Positions 1 through 8,506 of a stretch of 64,000 nucleotides of DNA are shown here, piece after piece. Position 1 is the first letter of the stretch; every line of letters begins with the position of its first letter. The notes under the pieces are model-generated. The model worked only from the letters and a program-made list of their open reading frames with translations, did no database searches and was not told where the DNA came from. This DNA is from an uncultured Lachnospiraceae bacterium (lineage in GTDB: Bacteria; Bacillota; Clostridia; Lachnospirales; Lachnospiraceae): the NCBI GenBank assembly GCA_910578405.1, contig CAJTQO010000018.1:327-64326 (forward strand), in the 5' to 3' direction. Made by a program: the position numbers and the translations under genes.

Positions 1-354
1 TCCCCGCTTTTCATAATACTCGCGGATTTTGCTAAATGCGCGCTGCCGCAGGTTGTAGACAGTGCGCGGTGTCACCTCCAACCTTTCTGATATTTCCCGG
101 TCGCAAAGGTCTCCCCAAAAATCTAAAAGCAGGACGTTCTTTTGCTTCTCCGGCAGGGATACAAGTGCTTTATATAAAGTTTCGCTCTCCACCGCACAGG
201 AGTATCCGCCCACATAAAGCACGAAAGACTCAGAAGGGCATTCATCCCTGCGGCCTAATGTTTCCAGAAGATAGTCTACCGGTTCGTCGGCAAAATGCTT
301 GCCCCGGTGGGATTCTTTTAAAATCGGATTGTCGTAAATCCATGCATTTTTAAT
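1..354 (-). CDS. Sigma-70 family RNA polymerase sigma factor, cut by window edge, start unclear
   Basis: The frame reads leftward off the window. It begins IKNAWIYDNPILKESHRG and contains LPEKQKNVLLLDF followed by a helix-turn-helix (DREISERLEVTPRTVYNLRQ), typical of a sigma region 4 that binds the -35 element. Short sigma factors of this kind are common in Firmicute integrative elements and accessory regions. The start is odd: the only nearby ATG (345-347), which has AAGGG upstream, is one base out of frame, and the in-frame region back to the stop at 361-363 offers only ATT or ATA. It may use ATT, or may have lost one base and be broken. Target promoters cannot be inferred. Confidence 0.7.
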   Translation of the reverse strand, partial: MKNAWIYDNPILKESHRGKHFADEPVDYLLETLGRRDECPSESFVLYVGGYSCAVESETLYKALVSLPEKQKNVLLLDFWGDLCDREISERLEVTPRTVYNLRQRAFSKIREYYEKRG

Positions 355-381
355 TATCCCTTAATTTTTCAAAAGACAGAA

Positions 382-413
382 AAAACGGCATCGCCCTAAA
401 CCTATGCCGTTTT
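382..413 (-). terminator. Intrinsic terminator after the CotF-like pair
   Basis: A perfect 10-bp stem (AAAACGGCAT / ATGCCGTTTT) with a 12-nt loop is followed on the minus strand by a T-rich tract. It lies 50 nt past the stop of the 463-717 gene and separates it from the sigma-factor gene downstream. Confidence 0.8.
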
Positions 414-462
414 CCCCATACCAATGCATACACACTGTATAAAGTTCAAAAACTCCTGTTTT

Positions 463-717
463 TTATAAAGTCCCGCTTGTAAACAGAGATTTTACATGAT
501 CCACTTCTTCCTGCGTTGCCTTTGCAGCCGGGACATAATAGGATTTTTCCCTTGCAATCTGATACAATTCCTCCTGTGACTGTTCACATGCATTGCGGAA
601 TTGTTTCAAAGTCTGTTTCAATTCCTTATTTTCTGTCTGGGCAATCATGCCGCCGTAACGAACCAGTTCACCGTTTATCCCTGCCAGAGTATCTGCCACC
701 ATTGTTTTTTCCTGCAT
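463..717 (-). CDS. Spore coat protein, CotF family (84 aa)
   Basis: A short helical protein resembling the Coat_F family: an N-terminal part with MVADTLAGINGELVRYGG, a central helix rich in Glu/Gln, and a C-terminal part with YYVPAAKATQEEV. Coat F proteins are made in the mother cell and deposited on the forespore; some members in this family are ferritin-like four-helix proteins. It lies 12 nt downstream of another small coat-like gene and the two probably form one transcript. A clear ribosome-binding site (TAGGAGGG) precedes the ATG. The family call is from recognised motifs, not an alignment. Confidence 0.75.
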   Translation of the reverse strand: MQEKTMVADTLAGINGELVRYGGMIAQTENKELKQTLKQFRNACEQSQEELYQIAREKSYYVPAAKATQEEVDHVKSLFTSGTL

Positions 718-729
718 CTTAACGCCCTC

Positions 730-915
730 CTACTGCAAAAATTTCATCAACTGCTGCTTATTGTCCATTGCGGATTTCGCGCCTTTTTCAAAAAACTGCT
801 TAATGTTTGAATCCGTTGTGCATTCCGCATATTCCTTCATTTTGCAATGAGTAGTGTCATAACCGCCAATTAAATGGCGCAGGTTCTGCAAATCCAATTC
901 TGATAAATTAGCCAT
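730..915 (-). CDS. Small CotF-like spore coat protein (61 aa)
   Basis: A 61-residue helical protein (MANLSELDLQNLRHLIGGYD at the N-terminus) with a conserved-looking HCKMKEYAE segment. It matches the first half of CotF-like coat proteins and sits immediately upstream of the 84-residue CotF-like gene, so the two may act as two parts of one coat component. AGGAGG lies 8 nt before the ATG. Expression in the mother cell during sporulation is inferred from family only; no sporulation-sigma promoter was confirmed here. Confidence 0.65.
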   Translation of the reverse strand: MANLSELDLQNLRHLIGGYDTTHCKMKEYAECTTDSNIKQFFEKGAKSAMDNKQQLMKFLQ

Positions 916-1029
916 TTTCTTTACCTCCTGAAATAATAGACTGCCCTCCTATTATTTCCGCCCATGCCGCCAATATTCGCATTTTGCGTTTTTACCAGAA
1001 ATAAGAAAAAACAGGCAAATCAAGCTCGT

Positions 1030-1590
1030 TTACAAGACAGCCAGATGTTCCAGCAGTATTTTAACCCCAAGCAAAATCAGTATCCCCCCGCCGGCTAACT
1101 CCGCTTTTGCCTTATATCTGCTCCCAAAGGCATTCCCTGCTTTGACGCCAGCCATGGAGAACAGGAAAGTGACTGTACCGGTTAAAGCGGCGGCAGCCAA
1201 AATGTTTACTTCTAAAAAAGCAAAAGCCATCCCTACCGCCAATGCGTCCACACTGGTGGCAAGAGCCAAAAACAACATTTCCCGCCATGCAAAAGAACCA
1301 TTGGCCGCCCTATCCTCCCCATTACATGCATCCCTTATCATATCCGCGCCAATAACCCCCAGAAGGACAAATGCAATCCAATGGTCAACCGTGGCAATCT
1401 GCTCCTTAAACCGTGTGCCAAGTCCATATCCCATCATTGGCATAAGAGCCTGAAAACCGCCAAACCATCCGCCTGCCGTAAGCATATGCCTTACTGACAG
1501 CCGTTTTAAGGCCAGCCCTTTACAGGCTGCCACCGCAAAGGCATCCATGGACACCCCTACTGACAACATACATAACGTAAACATATCCAT
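1030..1590 (-). CDS. mntP: Manganese efflux pump MntP
   Basis: A 186-residue, six-helix membrane protein of the MntP (YebN, formerly DUF204) family, which exports Mn2+ to prevent manganese toxicity. The two internally related halves each carry the family acidic motif in a membrane helix: SMDAFAVA near residue 15 and SVDALAVG near residue 117. Length matches the family (about 185-190). In many bacteria mntP follows a yybP-ykoY manganese riboswitch, but the 75 nt upstream here is too short for one and none was seen. It is transcribed alone between the coat genes and the CBS/DJ-1 pair. Confidence 0.93.
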   Translation of the reverse strand: MDMFTLCMLSVGVSMDAFAVAACKGLALKRLSVRHMLTAGGWFGGFQALMPMMGYGLGTRFKEQIATVDHWIAFVLLGVIGADMIRDACNGEDRAANGSFAWREMLFLALATSVDALAVGMAFAFLEVNILAAAALTGTVTFLFSMAGVKAGNAFGSRYKAKAELAGGGILILLGVKILLEHLAVL

Positions 1591-1666
1591 TTCTTTTTCT
1601 GTTTTTATTTCAGCCTGTTTACTTTTATTCTATTGCCAATCATGAAAAGTATGCCTGCTGTATGTC

Positions 1667-2104
1667 TCAGTCCACTGTCATATACAAAACCTTTTCCTCC
1701 ATGCCGCATTTGCAGGACAAATACTGAATCACGTCCTTCCTCGTAATAATACCGATAAATCGCTCTTCATCGTCTATAACCGGCACAAAATTCTGGTTCA
1801 TTACTTTGCTGATCAAATCTTCAATATTCGCATCCGCCGCCACTGGTTCATTGTCCCGCCTCCGGTTTACTGCCAGAATGGGAATGTCTTCCGCCTCCTG
1901 CAGATTCAAATCATATCGTTCCCTCACATCCCATAGCAAGTCGCCTTCCGTCAGCGTTCCGATGTAAGTCCCGTCCTCATGGTCAATAATCGGCACTGCC
2001 GTATACCTGTGGCATTCCATTTTTTCCAGTGCCTGCCAAAGTGTATCATCATCATAAATGTAAGCCACTTCACTTTTTGGCGTCAAAAAAAACAGTATAT
2101 TCAT
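1667..2104 (-). CDS. Tandem CBS domain protein (145 aa)
   Basis: A stand-alone pair of CBS domains. The first covers about residues 1-60 (DTLWQALEKMECHRYTAVPI, GTYIGTLTEGDLLW) and the second about 78-135 (IEDLISKVMNQNFVPVID, RFIGIITRKDVIQYL). Such pairs usually bind adenosyl ligands and act as energy or nucleotide sensors on partner proteins; no partner is evident. It starts 10 nt after the DJ-1/PfpI gene ends and has its own AAGGAG site, so the two are probably co-transcribed. Ligand and target are unknown. Confidence 0.88.
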   Translation of the reverse strand: MNILFFLTPKSEVAYIYDDDTLWQALEKMECHRYTAVPIIDHEDGTYIGTLTEGDLLWDVRERYDLNLQEAEDIPILAVNRRRDNEPVAADANIEDLISKVMNQNFVPVIDDEERFIGIITRKDVIQYLSCKCGMEEKVLYMTVD

Positions 2105-2113
2105 AGGCGCTCC

Positions 2114-2674
2114 TTATCCCTTATAATGTTCGTACACAACCTTTTGCGCAAGCGACTCAGCCTGTTCTTTCCCCTGCAGTTCCTCCACGATAGCAAGGCC
2201 AAAATCAATAGCGCAGCCCATCCCCCTGCCTGTAATAATATGGCCTGCCACCTGTGCCGGAGCCTTTGTCACCTCTGCGCCTTCCAAATGGCTTTCGAAC
2301 GCGGGAAAAGAGCATGCCTTCTTCCCCTTCAACATTCCCCTGTGTCCTAATATGCTCGGCGCCGCGCAGATAGCGGCGATATATTTGTCCGCCTTGTAAA
2401 AAGCATCCACCTGCTCCATCAGCGGCTCGCAAGCCTCCAGGTTCGTCGTCCCTGGCATACCGCCCGGAAGCACAAGCATATCCGCCTGTTCAAAATTCAC
2501 TTCCTCCAACAGCCTGTCCATTTTTACCGCCACCCCATGGGAACTTTCCACCACACGCTCCCCTGTAATGGACACCATCTCCGTATCAATTTCTGCACGG
2601 CGTAAAAGATCCACCACCGTCAGGGCTTCTATTTCCTCATAGCCTGTCCCGAAAAAAACACATACTTTACCCAT
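2114..2674 (-). CDS. DJ-1/PfpI family protein (186 aa)
   Basis: A DJ-1/YajL-type member of the class I glutamine amidotransferase-like superfamily. The expected elements are present: GYEEIEA with the conserved Glu near residue 12, VLPGGMPG, and the nucleophilic-elbow cysteine in AAICAAPSILGHRG near residue 101. Family members act as chaperone, deglycase or hydrolase-like stress proteins, and the exact activity is disputed. The 187-residue length is typical. It leads a two-gene unit with the CBS protein. The 230 nt upstream, to the ABC permease stop, hold an imperfect CCGGCA/TGCCGG hairpin near 2723-2763 without a convincing T tract. Confidence 0.88.
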   Translation of the reverse strand: MGKVCVFFGTGYEEIEALTVVDLLRRAEIDTEMVSITGERVVESSHGVAVKMDRLLEEVNFEQADMLVLPGGMPGTTNLEACEPLMEQVDAFYKADKYIAAICAAPSILGHRGMLKGKKACSFPAFESHLEGAEVTKAPAQVAGHIITGRGMGCAIDFGLAIVEELQGKEQAESLAQKVVYEHYKG

Positions 2675-2904
2675 GATAAACCTCCATTCCTGCTAAACCC
2701 ACAAACGAAAACAAAAGTCCTGCCATCCGGCAAATCCCCTCTGGAATATCTGCCGGATATGCGTAACCTTATAACCTTATTTTACCACTTTTCCGTGAAA
2801 TTTAAAAGGCTGGAAATCTTATAATGTTATAAAAAAACAATAAACCGGTGTTCTTTCCGCTCCTTACTCTTTCGGAATCAGACAACTATCCAACCCTTGT
2901 GCCA

Positions 2905-3573
2905 CTAAAACTCTTTTTTTTCTATAATCCTTCTGCTGACCGCCAAAGATAGTAAAAAGCAGGCCCCACAAAGCGCCGCCACGCAAATCCACATCGAAAA
3001 CCGGCCTAACTTTTTCCATCCGTCCACCATATGCTGCACTGCTTTCAGCAATCCTTCCATCATGCCCGGATGCTTTCCCCCCACTTTCTTTATCCACGAA
3101 AAACACAATACTGCAACAGCAAAAATTCCTACCAAAACAATTCTCCCTCTTTCCCCACCGTATTTTAGCTGTGCAGGGAGCATTGCCATCTGTAACATTA
3201 TCATAACTGCCAGTATAACTGCCGCCGTCCCTAAGGTTTCCATAAGCCGCCCCGGCCTGAGCAGACAGCAGGGAATCACCGATATGAAAAAGCCAACCAG
3301 AGTGCAAAACAGGGAAAACAAATATTTTTCCAATACATAATCCTGCCTCCGGACAGGCATAGCCATTAGAAACGCCATGCTTTTTGTATACTCATCCGAT
3401 GTAATGGCGCTAAGGGAAAGCATCCCACACCCCATCATCATATACCCTGTCACATAAGGGAGGCTGTCCGCCCCCTGCATTACCAAAAACACTGTTTCTA
3501 TAACTAATAGCATGGCTAACATTTTCTTGCTCTTCATAACAAACCTGAAATCCTTCACCAATAGCCCTCTCAT
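2905..3573 (-). CDS. ABC-2 type transporter permease (222 aa)
   Basis: A small integral membrane protein with about six hydrophobic segments (for example MLAMLLVIETVFLVMQG, LFCTLVGFFISVIPCCLL, IVLVGIFAVAVLCFSW, MWICVAALCGACFLLSLAV), in the manner of ABC-2 permeases found next to GntR regulators. It is the last gene of a regulator-ATPase-permease unit. The 166-nt gap after the ATPase gene is unusually long and contains AACTGGRA-type leader repeats (3585-3593 and near 3603). Substrate is unknown; YtrA-type modules are often linked to cell-envelope stress. The start has TAGGAGG upstream. Confidence 0.8.
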   Translation of the reverse strand: MRGLLVKDFRFVMKSKKMLAMLLVIETVFLVMQGADSLPYVTGYMMMGCGMLSLSAITSDEYTKSMAFLMAMPVRRQDYVLEKYLFSLFCTLVGFFISVIPCCLLRPGRLMETLGTAAVILAVMIMLQMAMLPAQLKYGGERGRIVLVGIFAVAVLCFSWIKKVGGKHPGMMEGLLKAVQHMVDGWKKLGRFSMWICVAALCGACFLLSLAVSRRIIEKKEF

Positions 3574-3739
3574 TTTGACCTCCTATTTCAGTTCTATCCC
3601 AGTTCCATAACGTCACTCTCTGCTGCCCTTTCCTATTGGAAGAAAATCCCTTTCTCACTTCTCAGGCTGATTTTCTTCCAGGCTGCAGCGCTTGACCCTT
3701 TTGTTTCCAGTTCCACCGCATCATTTTATGCAGCCCACT

Positions 3740-4594
3740 CTACGCCTTCTCTCCCTTGGACATCATTAGGAGAATATCGTCAATGTTTCCTTTCTCCACT
3801 GCAATCCCCCGGTAATTATCCAAATAAAACTGTTTTTGTTTTGTCAACAGCGTATAACCGAAAACCTCTTGCCTCTGATAATCAATATAACGTTTATCCA
3901 GCTCTTCATACTGTTTGGAGCTGACTTTCAATATCGCATAATCCGAAAGGATTACATCCGTATCTTCATGAAACTGTATTTTCCCGGCCCGGATAAAATA
4001 CAGGTCATCACACAGTCCTTCCAAATCGGGGGAAATATGGGAACTGATTAAAATCGCCCGCCCCTCTTCCTCCATATACTGCCGCATTTCATCCAGCAAT
4101 TCCTTGCGCGCCACGCTGTCTAAACCAACCGTAGGCTCATCTAAAATCAGCAGTTTTGCTTCGTGGCTCATAGCGGCCAGCAACTTGAATTTTGCATACA
4201 TCCCGGTGGAAAAATCCTTAAGCGGTTTTTCCACCGGCAACCCATATTGGCTGCATTTATCAAAAAACCGTTTCTTTTTAAACTTATGGAACATTGCATC
4301 CATAACCGCAGCCGCATCCTTTATGGTCAGCATCCCGTTAAAGGAACTTTCCGCCAATACCACGCCTAACCCTTCTTTATCCTGCGTTGTAAAATTCCTC
4401 TGGTTCTTCCCTAAAATTTCTATGTTGCCTCCATCTATATGAATCAGCCCAAGAACCGCCTTAAACGCTGTGCTTTTCCCTGCTCCGTTAGCCCCGATTA
4501 GTCCGGTAATGTACCCCTCCTCCACTTCCATAGAACATTGAAGGGTAAAATCCTGATACCTTTTTTCCACCTTATCCATTCTTAAAAGTTTCAT
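3740..4594 (-). CDS. ABC transporter ATP-binding protein (284 aa)
   Basis: The nucleotide-binding subunit of an ABC-2 type transporter. Walker A GANGAGKST is near residue 34, the signature is FSTGMYAK, and Walker B plus D-loop is LLILDEPTVGLD, followed by the switch-loop His in ISSHIS. A C-terminal extension of about 75 residues follows the core. The start lies 4 nt after the GntR gene stop, so translation is probably coupled. It pairs with the 222-residue permease downstream. The signature departs from LSGGQ, which is common in this subfamily. Confidence 0.92.
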   Translation of the reverse strand: MKLLRMDKVEKRYQDFTLQCSMEVEEGYITGLIGANGAGKSTAFKAVLGLIHIDGGNIEILGKNQRNFTTQDKEGLGVVLAESSFNGMLTIKDAAAVMDAMFHKFKKKRFFDKCSQYGLPVEKPLKDFSTGMYAKFKLLAAMSHEAKLLILDEPTVGLDSVARKELLDEMRQYMEEEGRAILISSHISPDLEGLCDDLYFIRAGKIQFHEDTDVILSDYAILKVSSKQYEELDKRYIDYQRQEVFGYTLLTKQKQFYLDNYRGIAVEKGNIDDILLMMSKGEKA

Positions 4595-4598
4595 TTTG

Positions 4599-4970
4599 TC
4601 ATTCCTCCATAATCAAATCAAACAGTTCCCTGATTTCCCTGTCCTCCATCCCACAGCTCCGGCCTGCCCTGACTGCATCTTCCAGTCTGGCTTCCACTTC
4701 CCTACGCTGCTCTTCAAACAAAAGATTCCTATTATTCGATGCCACAAAGCTGCCTTTTCCATGCACGGTTATAATAAAACCTTCCTCTTCCAGACAGTCA
4801 TACGCCTTTTTCACCGTCAGGGCGCTAATCCTTAAATCTTTCGAAAGCGACCGGACAGAAGGCAGCAACGCCCCTTCCTTCAGGCTTCCTTTTAAAATCA
4901 TGGCTTTGACCTGACCTATAATCTGCTCGTATATTGGCTGCATGGATGAATTACTGATAATAATCTCCAT
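4599..4970 (-). CDS. GntR family regulator, YtrA-like (123 aa)
   Basis: A short GntR regulator: winged helix at about residues 5-75 (PIYEQIIGQVKAMILKG, LPSVRSLSKDLRISALTVKK, EEEGFIITVHGKGSFVA) plus a short helical tail, the YtrA subfamily layout. The start at 4970 is chosen because AGGAGG lies 10 nt upstream and the family begins just before PIYEQI; a longer in-frame extension would run through the promoter. It is first in a unit with the ATPase and permease and very probably represses its own operon through the repeats at 4991-5016. Confidence 0.9.
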   Translation of the reverse strand: MEIIISNSSMQPIYEQIIGQVKAMILKGSLKEGALLPSVRSLSKDLRISALTVKKAYDCLEEEGFIITVHGKGSFVASNNRNLLFEEQRREVEARLEDAVRAGRSCGMEDREIRELFDLIMEE

Positions 4971-4990
4971 TGAATACGCCTCCTTGACAA

Positions 4991-5021
4991 ACAGTATATA
5001 ACAGTATAAAACAGTTGTCAA
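4991..5021 (-). promoter_or_regulatory. Promoter of the GntR-ABC operon with embedded 10-bp-spaced repeats
   Basis: On the minus strand a consensus -35 (TTGACA, 5016-5021) is followed after exactly 17 nt by TATACT (4993-4998). ACTGTT occurs three times between and across these elements, each copy 10 bp from the next, that is one helical turn on the same face. The arrangement suggests an operator for the adjacent GntR protein; bound protein would cover the promoter. The start codon is only 22 nt past the -10, so the leader is very short. Confidence 0.75.
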
Positions 5022-5204
5022 CAGGCAATTATTCTCATGGATTTTTAACGCATCATGGTATATAATGGCATATGTGGGCAATCTGCAAACTTTGTTCGGA
5101 TTGTTCCTGCAAAAAACACATTTTCTGTCTGCAGGCACACTACTGTAAAGCATAACCGCAATTTCCGCCCGGATGGAATATTTTTATATAAGAAAGGAAT
5201 AAGA

Positions 5205-5702
5205 ATGGAAATAGAAAGAAAATTTACCGTAAAAACTCTGCCTGCCAACTTAGAAAACTATTGCTCTCATCTGATTGAACAGGCATATCTGAACACAGAC
5301 CCTGTCATCCGTATCCGACGGCAGGATGATGAATATTATCTTACGTATAAAGGAAAAGGGCTCCTTGCCCGGGAAGAATACAACCTTCCCCTGAATGGCC
5401 CCTCCTATTGCCATTTGCTCCAGAAAGCAGACGGCAACATTATCACCAAAAGAAGATACCTGATTCCCATCCGGAATCCTGCTTTTGATGAAAATGCTGC
5501 CCTCTCCGATGCGGAAAAAAGCGCTCCGCTCACAATAGAACTAGACATCTTTGACGCTCCCTTTGCTCCCCTTATGATTGCTGAAGTGGAGTTTTCCACT
5601 CAAGAAGCGGCTATGGCATTCCTTCCTCCTGACTGGCTGGCAGAGGACGTAACCTATGACCCGCAATACCATAATTCTAATTTAAGCCGCCGCCCTGTAT
5701 AA
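5205..5702 (+). CDS. CYTH domain protein (165 aa)
   Basis: A CYTH/triphosphate-tunnel metalloenzyme. It starts with the diagnostic MEIERKF and has the acidic and basic residues that line the tunnel (VIRIRR, YYLTYKGKG, TKRRYLIPI, IELDIFDAP, AEVEFST). Members hydrolyse inorganic triphosphate or ThTP, or cyclise ATP; short bacterial proteins like this are usually triphosphatases. ATG 5205 is chosen because GAAAGGAAT precedes it and the ExExK motif must be at the N-terminus. It is transcribed divergently from the GntR operon. Confidence 0.9.
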   Translation: MEIERKFTVKTLPANLENYCSHLIEQAYLNTDPVIRIRRQDDEYYLTYKGKGLLAREEYNLPLNGPSYCHLLQKADGNIITKRRYLIPIRNPAFDENAALSDAEKSAPLTIELDIFDAPFAPLMIAEVEFSTQEAAMAFLPPDWLAEDVTYDPQYHNSNLSRRPV

Positions 5703-5724
5703 AGCCATGCCCTATATCATATAT

Positions 5725-6546
5725 TTACACCGAAACATCCACGTTTCCGCCTTCCGCCACAGGCGCTTGCTCCGGCGCCTGGATGGGCATTTCCATGCCT
5801 CCCAACTGCAGCGAAACCCCACTGGAGGATGCATTCTGTTTTTCTTTTGCCAATTTATCAAACAGGGCTTTGAGATATTTCATATCCGCTTCAATGATTT
5901 CCTTCCATTCGTCCGCTCTGTGTTTCTTCTTCAGCCGCTCCAATGCTTCCGGATTCATTTCCTCCTGCACGCCGCTAAGAAGCTCATCAGCCAGTTCTTT
6001 TAACCCCTCCTCTTCCACCTCTTCCATGGATTCCTCCATCCTAGCCAGGTTCTCTTCCATAAACTGTTGGCATTCTTTCAGCGCCTCTTCCATTTCTTCC
6101 TGGCTCAGTTCCTGTTCCGTCCCGTTTTCCCTTTTTACTCCGTCTTCCTCTTCTATGTCTGTATCCTCTTCACCGTCCGTCTCCACCAGACAGGAACCAA
6201 CGCCTTTTGCTTTTTCTTCCTCTTCCAGATGTTTCTTCCGCTTTTTGGCAATCCTTTCCATCTTCCTTGCATGGATAATAGCCTGTTCCACTTCCTGCTC
6301 ATCATATTCTTCATTTTTTCGTTTCCGTAAAAGTATCGCTGTCTTTCGCCTTGCCCTTGCCGCTATGCTTCCTGCGCCTACCGAAGTCTTCGCTGCCATA
6401 ATTTGCCTGGAAATTTCCTTAAAATTATACTGCAGCCGTTTCTTTTTTTTGGAACTTTTCTTGCTCACACTTCTGCTCACGGACGCAACTACCGTTCCAT
6501 CCGCCCTTTTCAACTGGATTGTCTGCCGGTCTCCGCCTATCCTCAT
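5725..6546 (-). CDS. Uncharacterised highly charged coiled-coil protein (273 aa)
   Basis: I do not recognise a named family. The N-terminus reads MRIGGDRQTIQLKRADGT, followed by a very basic block (SKKSSKKKKR, ARARRKTAILLRKRKNEE), then a long Glu-rich helical region predicted as coiled coil at about residues 80-215, and a tail near EIIEADMKYLKALFDKLAKEKQNA. There is no signal peptide or membrane segment. The start is uncertain: ATG 6546 fits the N-terminal sense best, with GGGAGG rather far (about 14 nt) upstream; ATG 6594 is the alternative. It is monocistronic between CYTH and malQ. A structural or scaffolding role would be a guess. Confidence 0.7.
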   Translation of the reverse strand: MRIGGDRQTIQLKRADGTVVASVSRSVSKKSSKKKKRLQYNFKEISRQIMAAKTSVGAGSIAARARRKTAILLRKRKNEEYDEQEVEQAIIHARKMERIAKKRKKHLEEEEKAKGVGSCLVETDGEEDTDIEEEDGVKRENGTEQELSQEEMEEALKECQQFMEENLARMEESMEEVEEEGLKELADELLSGVQEEMNPEALERLKKKHRADEWKEIIEADMKYLKALFDKLAKEKQNASSSGVSLQLGGMEMPIQAPEQAPVAEGGNVDVSV

Positions 6547-6834
6547 ACCTATACCACCATCCTCCCTGGTGCCGGTAGCCCATTCCCGCCCCATCTGCCG
6601 GACGGAAAACGCCTATCGTAAATCCTTTTACCTCTAATCCTTATATTTCTATATCGGCAATATGCAATGGATATTTAACGACTTATTTACCAGAATTCTC
6701 CTCGCATTCGGTGCATCATTAAATGCAATTTTACTTTCTAAAAAGGCCATACCGGAACATAACTCCTATTGCTTGAAAAAACAATGCAGTGCAACAATGA
6801 ATCACTATTATAAAAAAATGGAGAATAAAAAAAC

Positions 6835-6870
6835 TTGGGTATGAAGCAAGCCATTCCGCTTCATACCCAA
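6835..6870 (-). terminator. Intrinsic terminator of malQ
   Basis: A perfect 13-bp stem (TTGGGTATGAAGC / GCTTCATACCCAA) with a 10-nt loop is followed on the minus strand by seven T residues. It lies 78 nt past the malQ stop. The rest of the 400-nt gap (6547-6834, 6871-6947) holds no supported gene; it is AT-rich and probably carries the promoter of the 5725-6546 gene. Confidence 0.85.
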
Positions 6871-6947
6871 ACAAACATTTCCTAACAAAATAATTACATA
6901 AGTCAATAACCGTAACAGCTTAGATTGCTAAATGCCCTTTCAAGTCC

Positions 6948-8423
6948 TTACACTCTTCCATACAGCTTAGCCATCCCACGGATTTCCCCAGCCAGCCCGT
7001 CCGTAAGCTCCTCCGGCTGCAGCCGCCATTTCCAGTTATCCCCCAACGTAGCAGGCGTATTGGTGCGCGCTTCCGCTCCAAGCCCCAGGTAATCCTGCAT
7101 GGGAATTACTGCGGTATCCGCCACACTGGCAAGCGCCGCACGGATAAACTCCCATTGGATATCCTTCTTCGTCCTAATGTTCAGGTAACGTTTGGCAAAA
7201 GCCTTGTCACGGCGATTCAGGGAAGCAAACCAGCTTACCGTCGTGTCATTATCGTGAGTGCCAGTATACACAATGGCATTTTGCGGATATTTATGGGGCA
7301 AATAGTCACTGTCTTGCGAATCGTCAAATGCAAACTGCAGCACCTTCATCCCCGGATAGCCAGTCTTCTTCACCAGCTTCAGCACGCTGGGCGTCAAATA
7401 CCCCAAATCCTCCGCAATCACCGGCTTATTGCCAATCTTCTCTTTCATTACTTTAAAAATATCATAGCCAGGCCCCTTCTCCCAATGTCCGAATTGTGCC
7501 GTCTTATCCCCATAGGGAATAAAATAATATTCGTCAAAGCCACGGAAATGGTCAATCCTCACTGCATCGTACCATTTATAGCAGGAAGCTATCCGCTTCA
7601 TCCACCATTCATAACCGGTCTCCTTATGATAATCCCACCGATACAATGGATTCCCCCACAACTGCCCCGTCTCCGAAAAAGCATCCGGGGGACAGCCCGC
7701 CACTCCTACCGGGAGGCAGTTCTCATCCAACTGGAACAATTCCGGGTTCGCCCATGTGTCTGCACTGTCAAATGCAACATAAATCGGAATATCCCCAATA
7801 ATCTGTATTCCCTTCTTATTGGCGTATCCTTTTAAAGCCAGCCACTGGGTCACAAACAGGAATTGCTGGAACTTATAAAATTCCACTTCTTCCGCGCACT
7901 TCTCCTTATAAGCGTCCATAGCCGCTTCCCTGCGCAGCCGGATGTCCTCATCCCATTCAATCCAGCTTACACTGTCAAAGGAATTTTTCACTGCCATATA
8001 TAACGCATAATCATCCAGCCAAAACGCATTTTCTTCTTTAAAGTTTTGGAACTCTTCCGCTTCTTTGATATGGCTCCTTTCATATGCTTTCCGCAATGCC
8101 TGAAAACGGGACAAGTATATCTTCTCATAATCCACATACCTGTCCTCCTGCCCAAAATCATAGGCAGCGCATTCTTCTTCCGTCAGCCATCCTCTTTCTA
8201 TCAAATCTTCCAAATCAATATAGTAAGGATTCCCGGCAAACGTGGAAAAAGACTGATAAGGGGAATCCCCATATCCGGTGGGGCCCAGCGGAAGTATCTG
8301 CCAGCATTTCTGCCCTGCCTTTTCCAAAAAATCCACAAATTCATATGCCTGTTTTGAAAACGTACCAATTCCATACCGGGACGGAATACTGGATATTGGT
8401 AATAAAATGCCGCTCTTTCTCAT
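6948..8423 (-). CDS. malQ: 4-alpha-glucanotransferase (amylomaltase)
   Basis: A GH77 disproportionating enzyme that transfers alpha-1,4-glucan segments between maltodextrins in the cytoplasm. The family N-terminus is clear (RKSGILLPISSIPSRYGIG, PLGPTGYGDSPYQ). The catalytic regions are visible: DIPIYVAFDSADTW, the nucleophile region VRIDHFRGF, the acid/base in PVIAEDLGYLT, and YTGTHDNDT. The 491 residues match the short bacterial MalQ class. It is monocistronic, with a strong terminator downstream and a 12-bp direct repeat upstream (8507-8532) that could be a regulatory site. It points to starch or glycogen use. Confidence 0.96.
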   Translation of the reverse strand: MRKSGILLPISSIPSRYGIGTFSKQAYEFVDFLEKAGQKCWQILPLGPTGYGDSPYQSFSTFAGNPYYIDLEDLIERGWLTEEECAAYDFGQEDRYVDYEKIYLSRFQALRKAYERSHIKEAEEFQNFKEENAFWLDDYALYMAVKNSFDSVSWIEWDEDIRLRREAAMDAYKEKCAEEVEFYKFQQFLFVTQWLALKGYANKKGIQIIGDIPIYVAFDSADTWANPELFQLDENCLPVGVAGCPPDAFSETGQLWGNPLYRWDYHKETGYEWWMKRIASCYKWYDAVRIDHFRGFDEYYFIPYGDKTAQFGHWEKGPGYDIFKVMKEKIGNKPVIAEDLGYLTPSVLKLVKKTGYPGMKVLQFAFDDSQDSDYLPHKYPQNAIVYTGTHDNDTTVSWFASLNRRDKAFAKRYLNIRTKKDIQWEFIRAALASVADTAVIPMQDYLGLGAEARTNTPATLGDNWKWRLQPEELTDGLAGEIRGMAKLYGRV

Positions 8424-8506
8424 AGCTGCGTTGCTCCTTCCAGGGCAAACTGCCGGAAGCCAACTCCAGTACCTCCTGTTTTCCGGGCAGCAGCGCCTTC
8501 CAAATT

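Noticed and set aside
1591..1666. yybP-ykoY manganese riboswitch before mntP
   Set aside because: The 76-nt gap is too short and shows no matching structure.
5783..6637. Long plus-strand frame (284 codons) opposite the charged coiled-coil gene
   Set aside because: Ser/Phe-rich low-complexity shadow of the Glu/Lys-rich minus-strand gene; no ribosome-binding site.
6662..6844. 60-codon plus-strand frame between the coiled-coil gene and malQ
   Set aside because: No ribosome-binding site, no family resemblance, and it runs into the malQ terminator stem.
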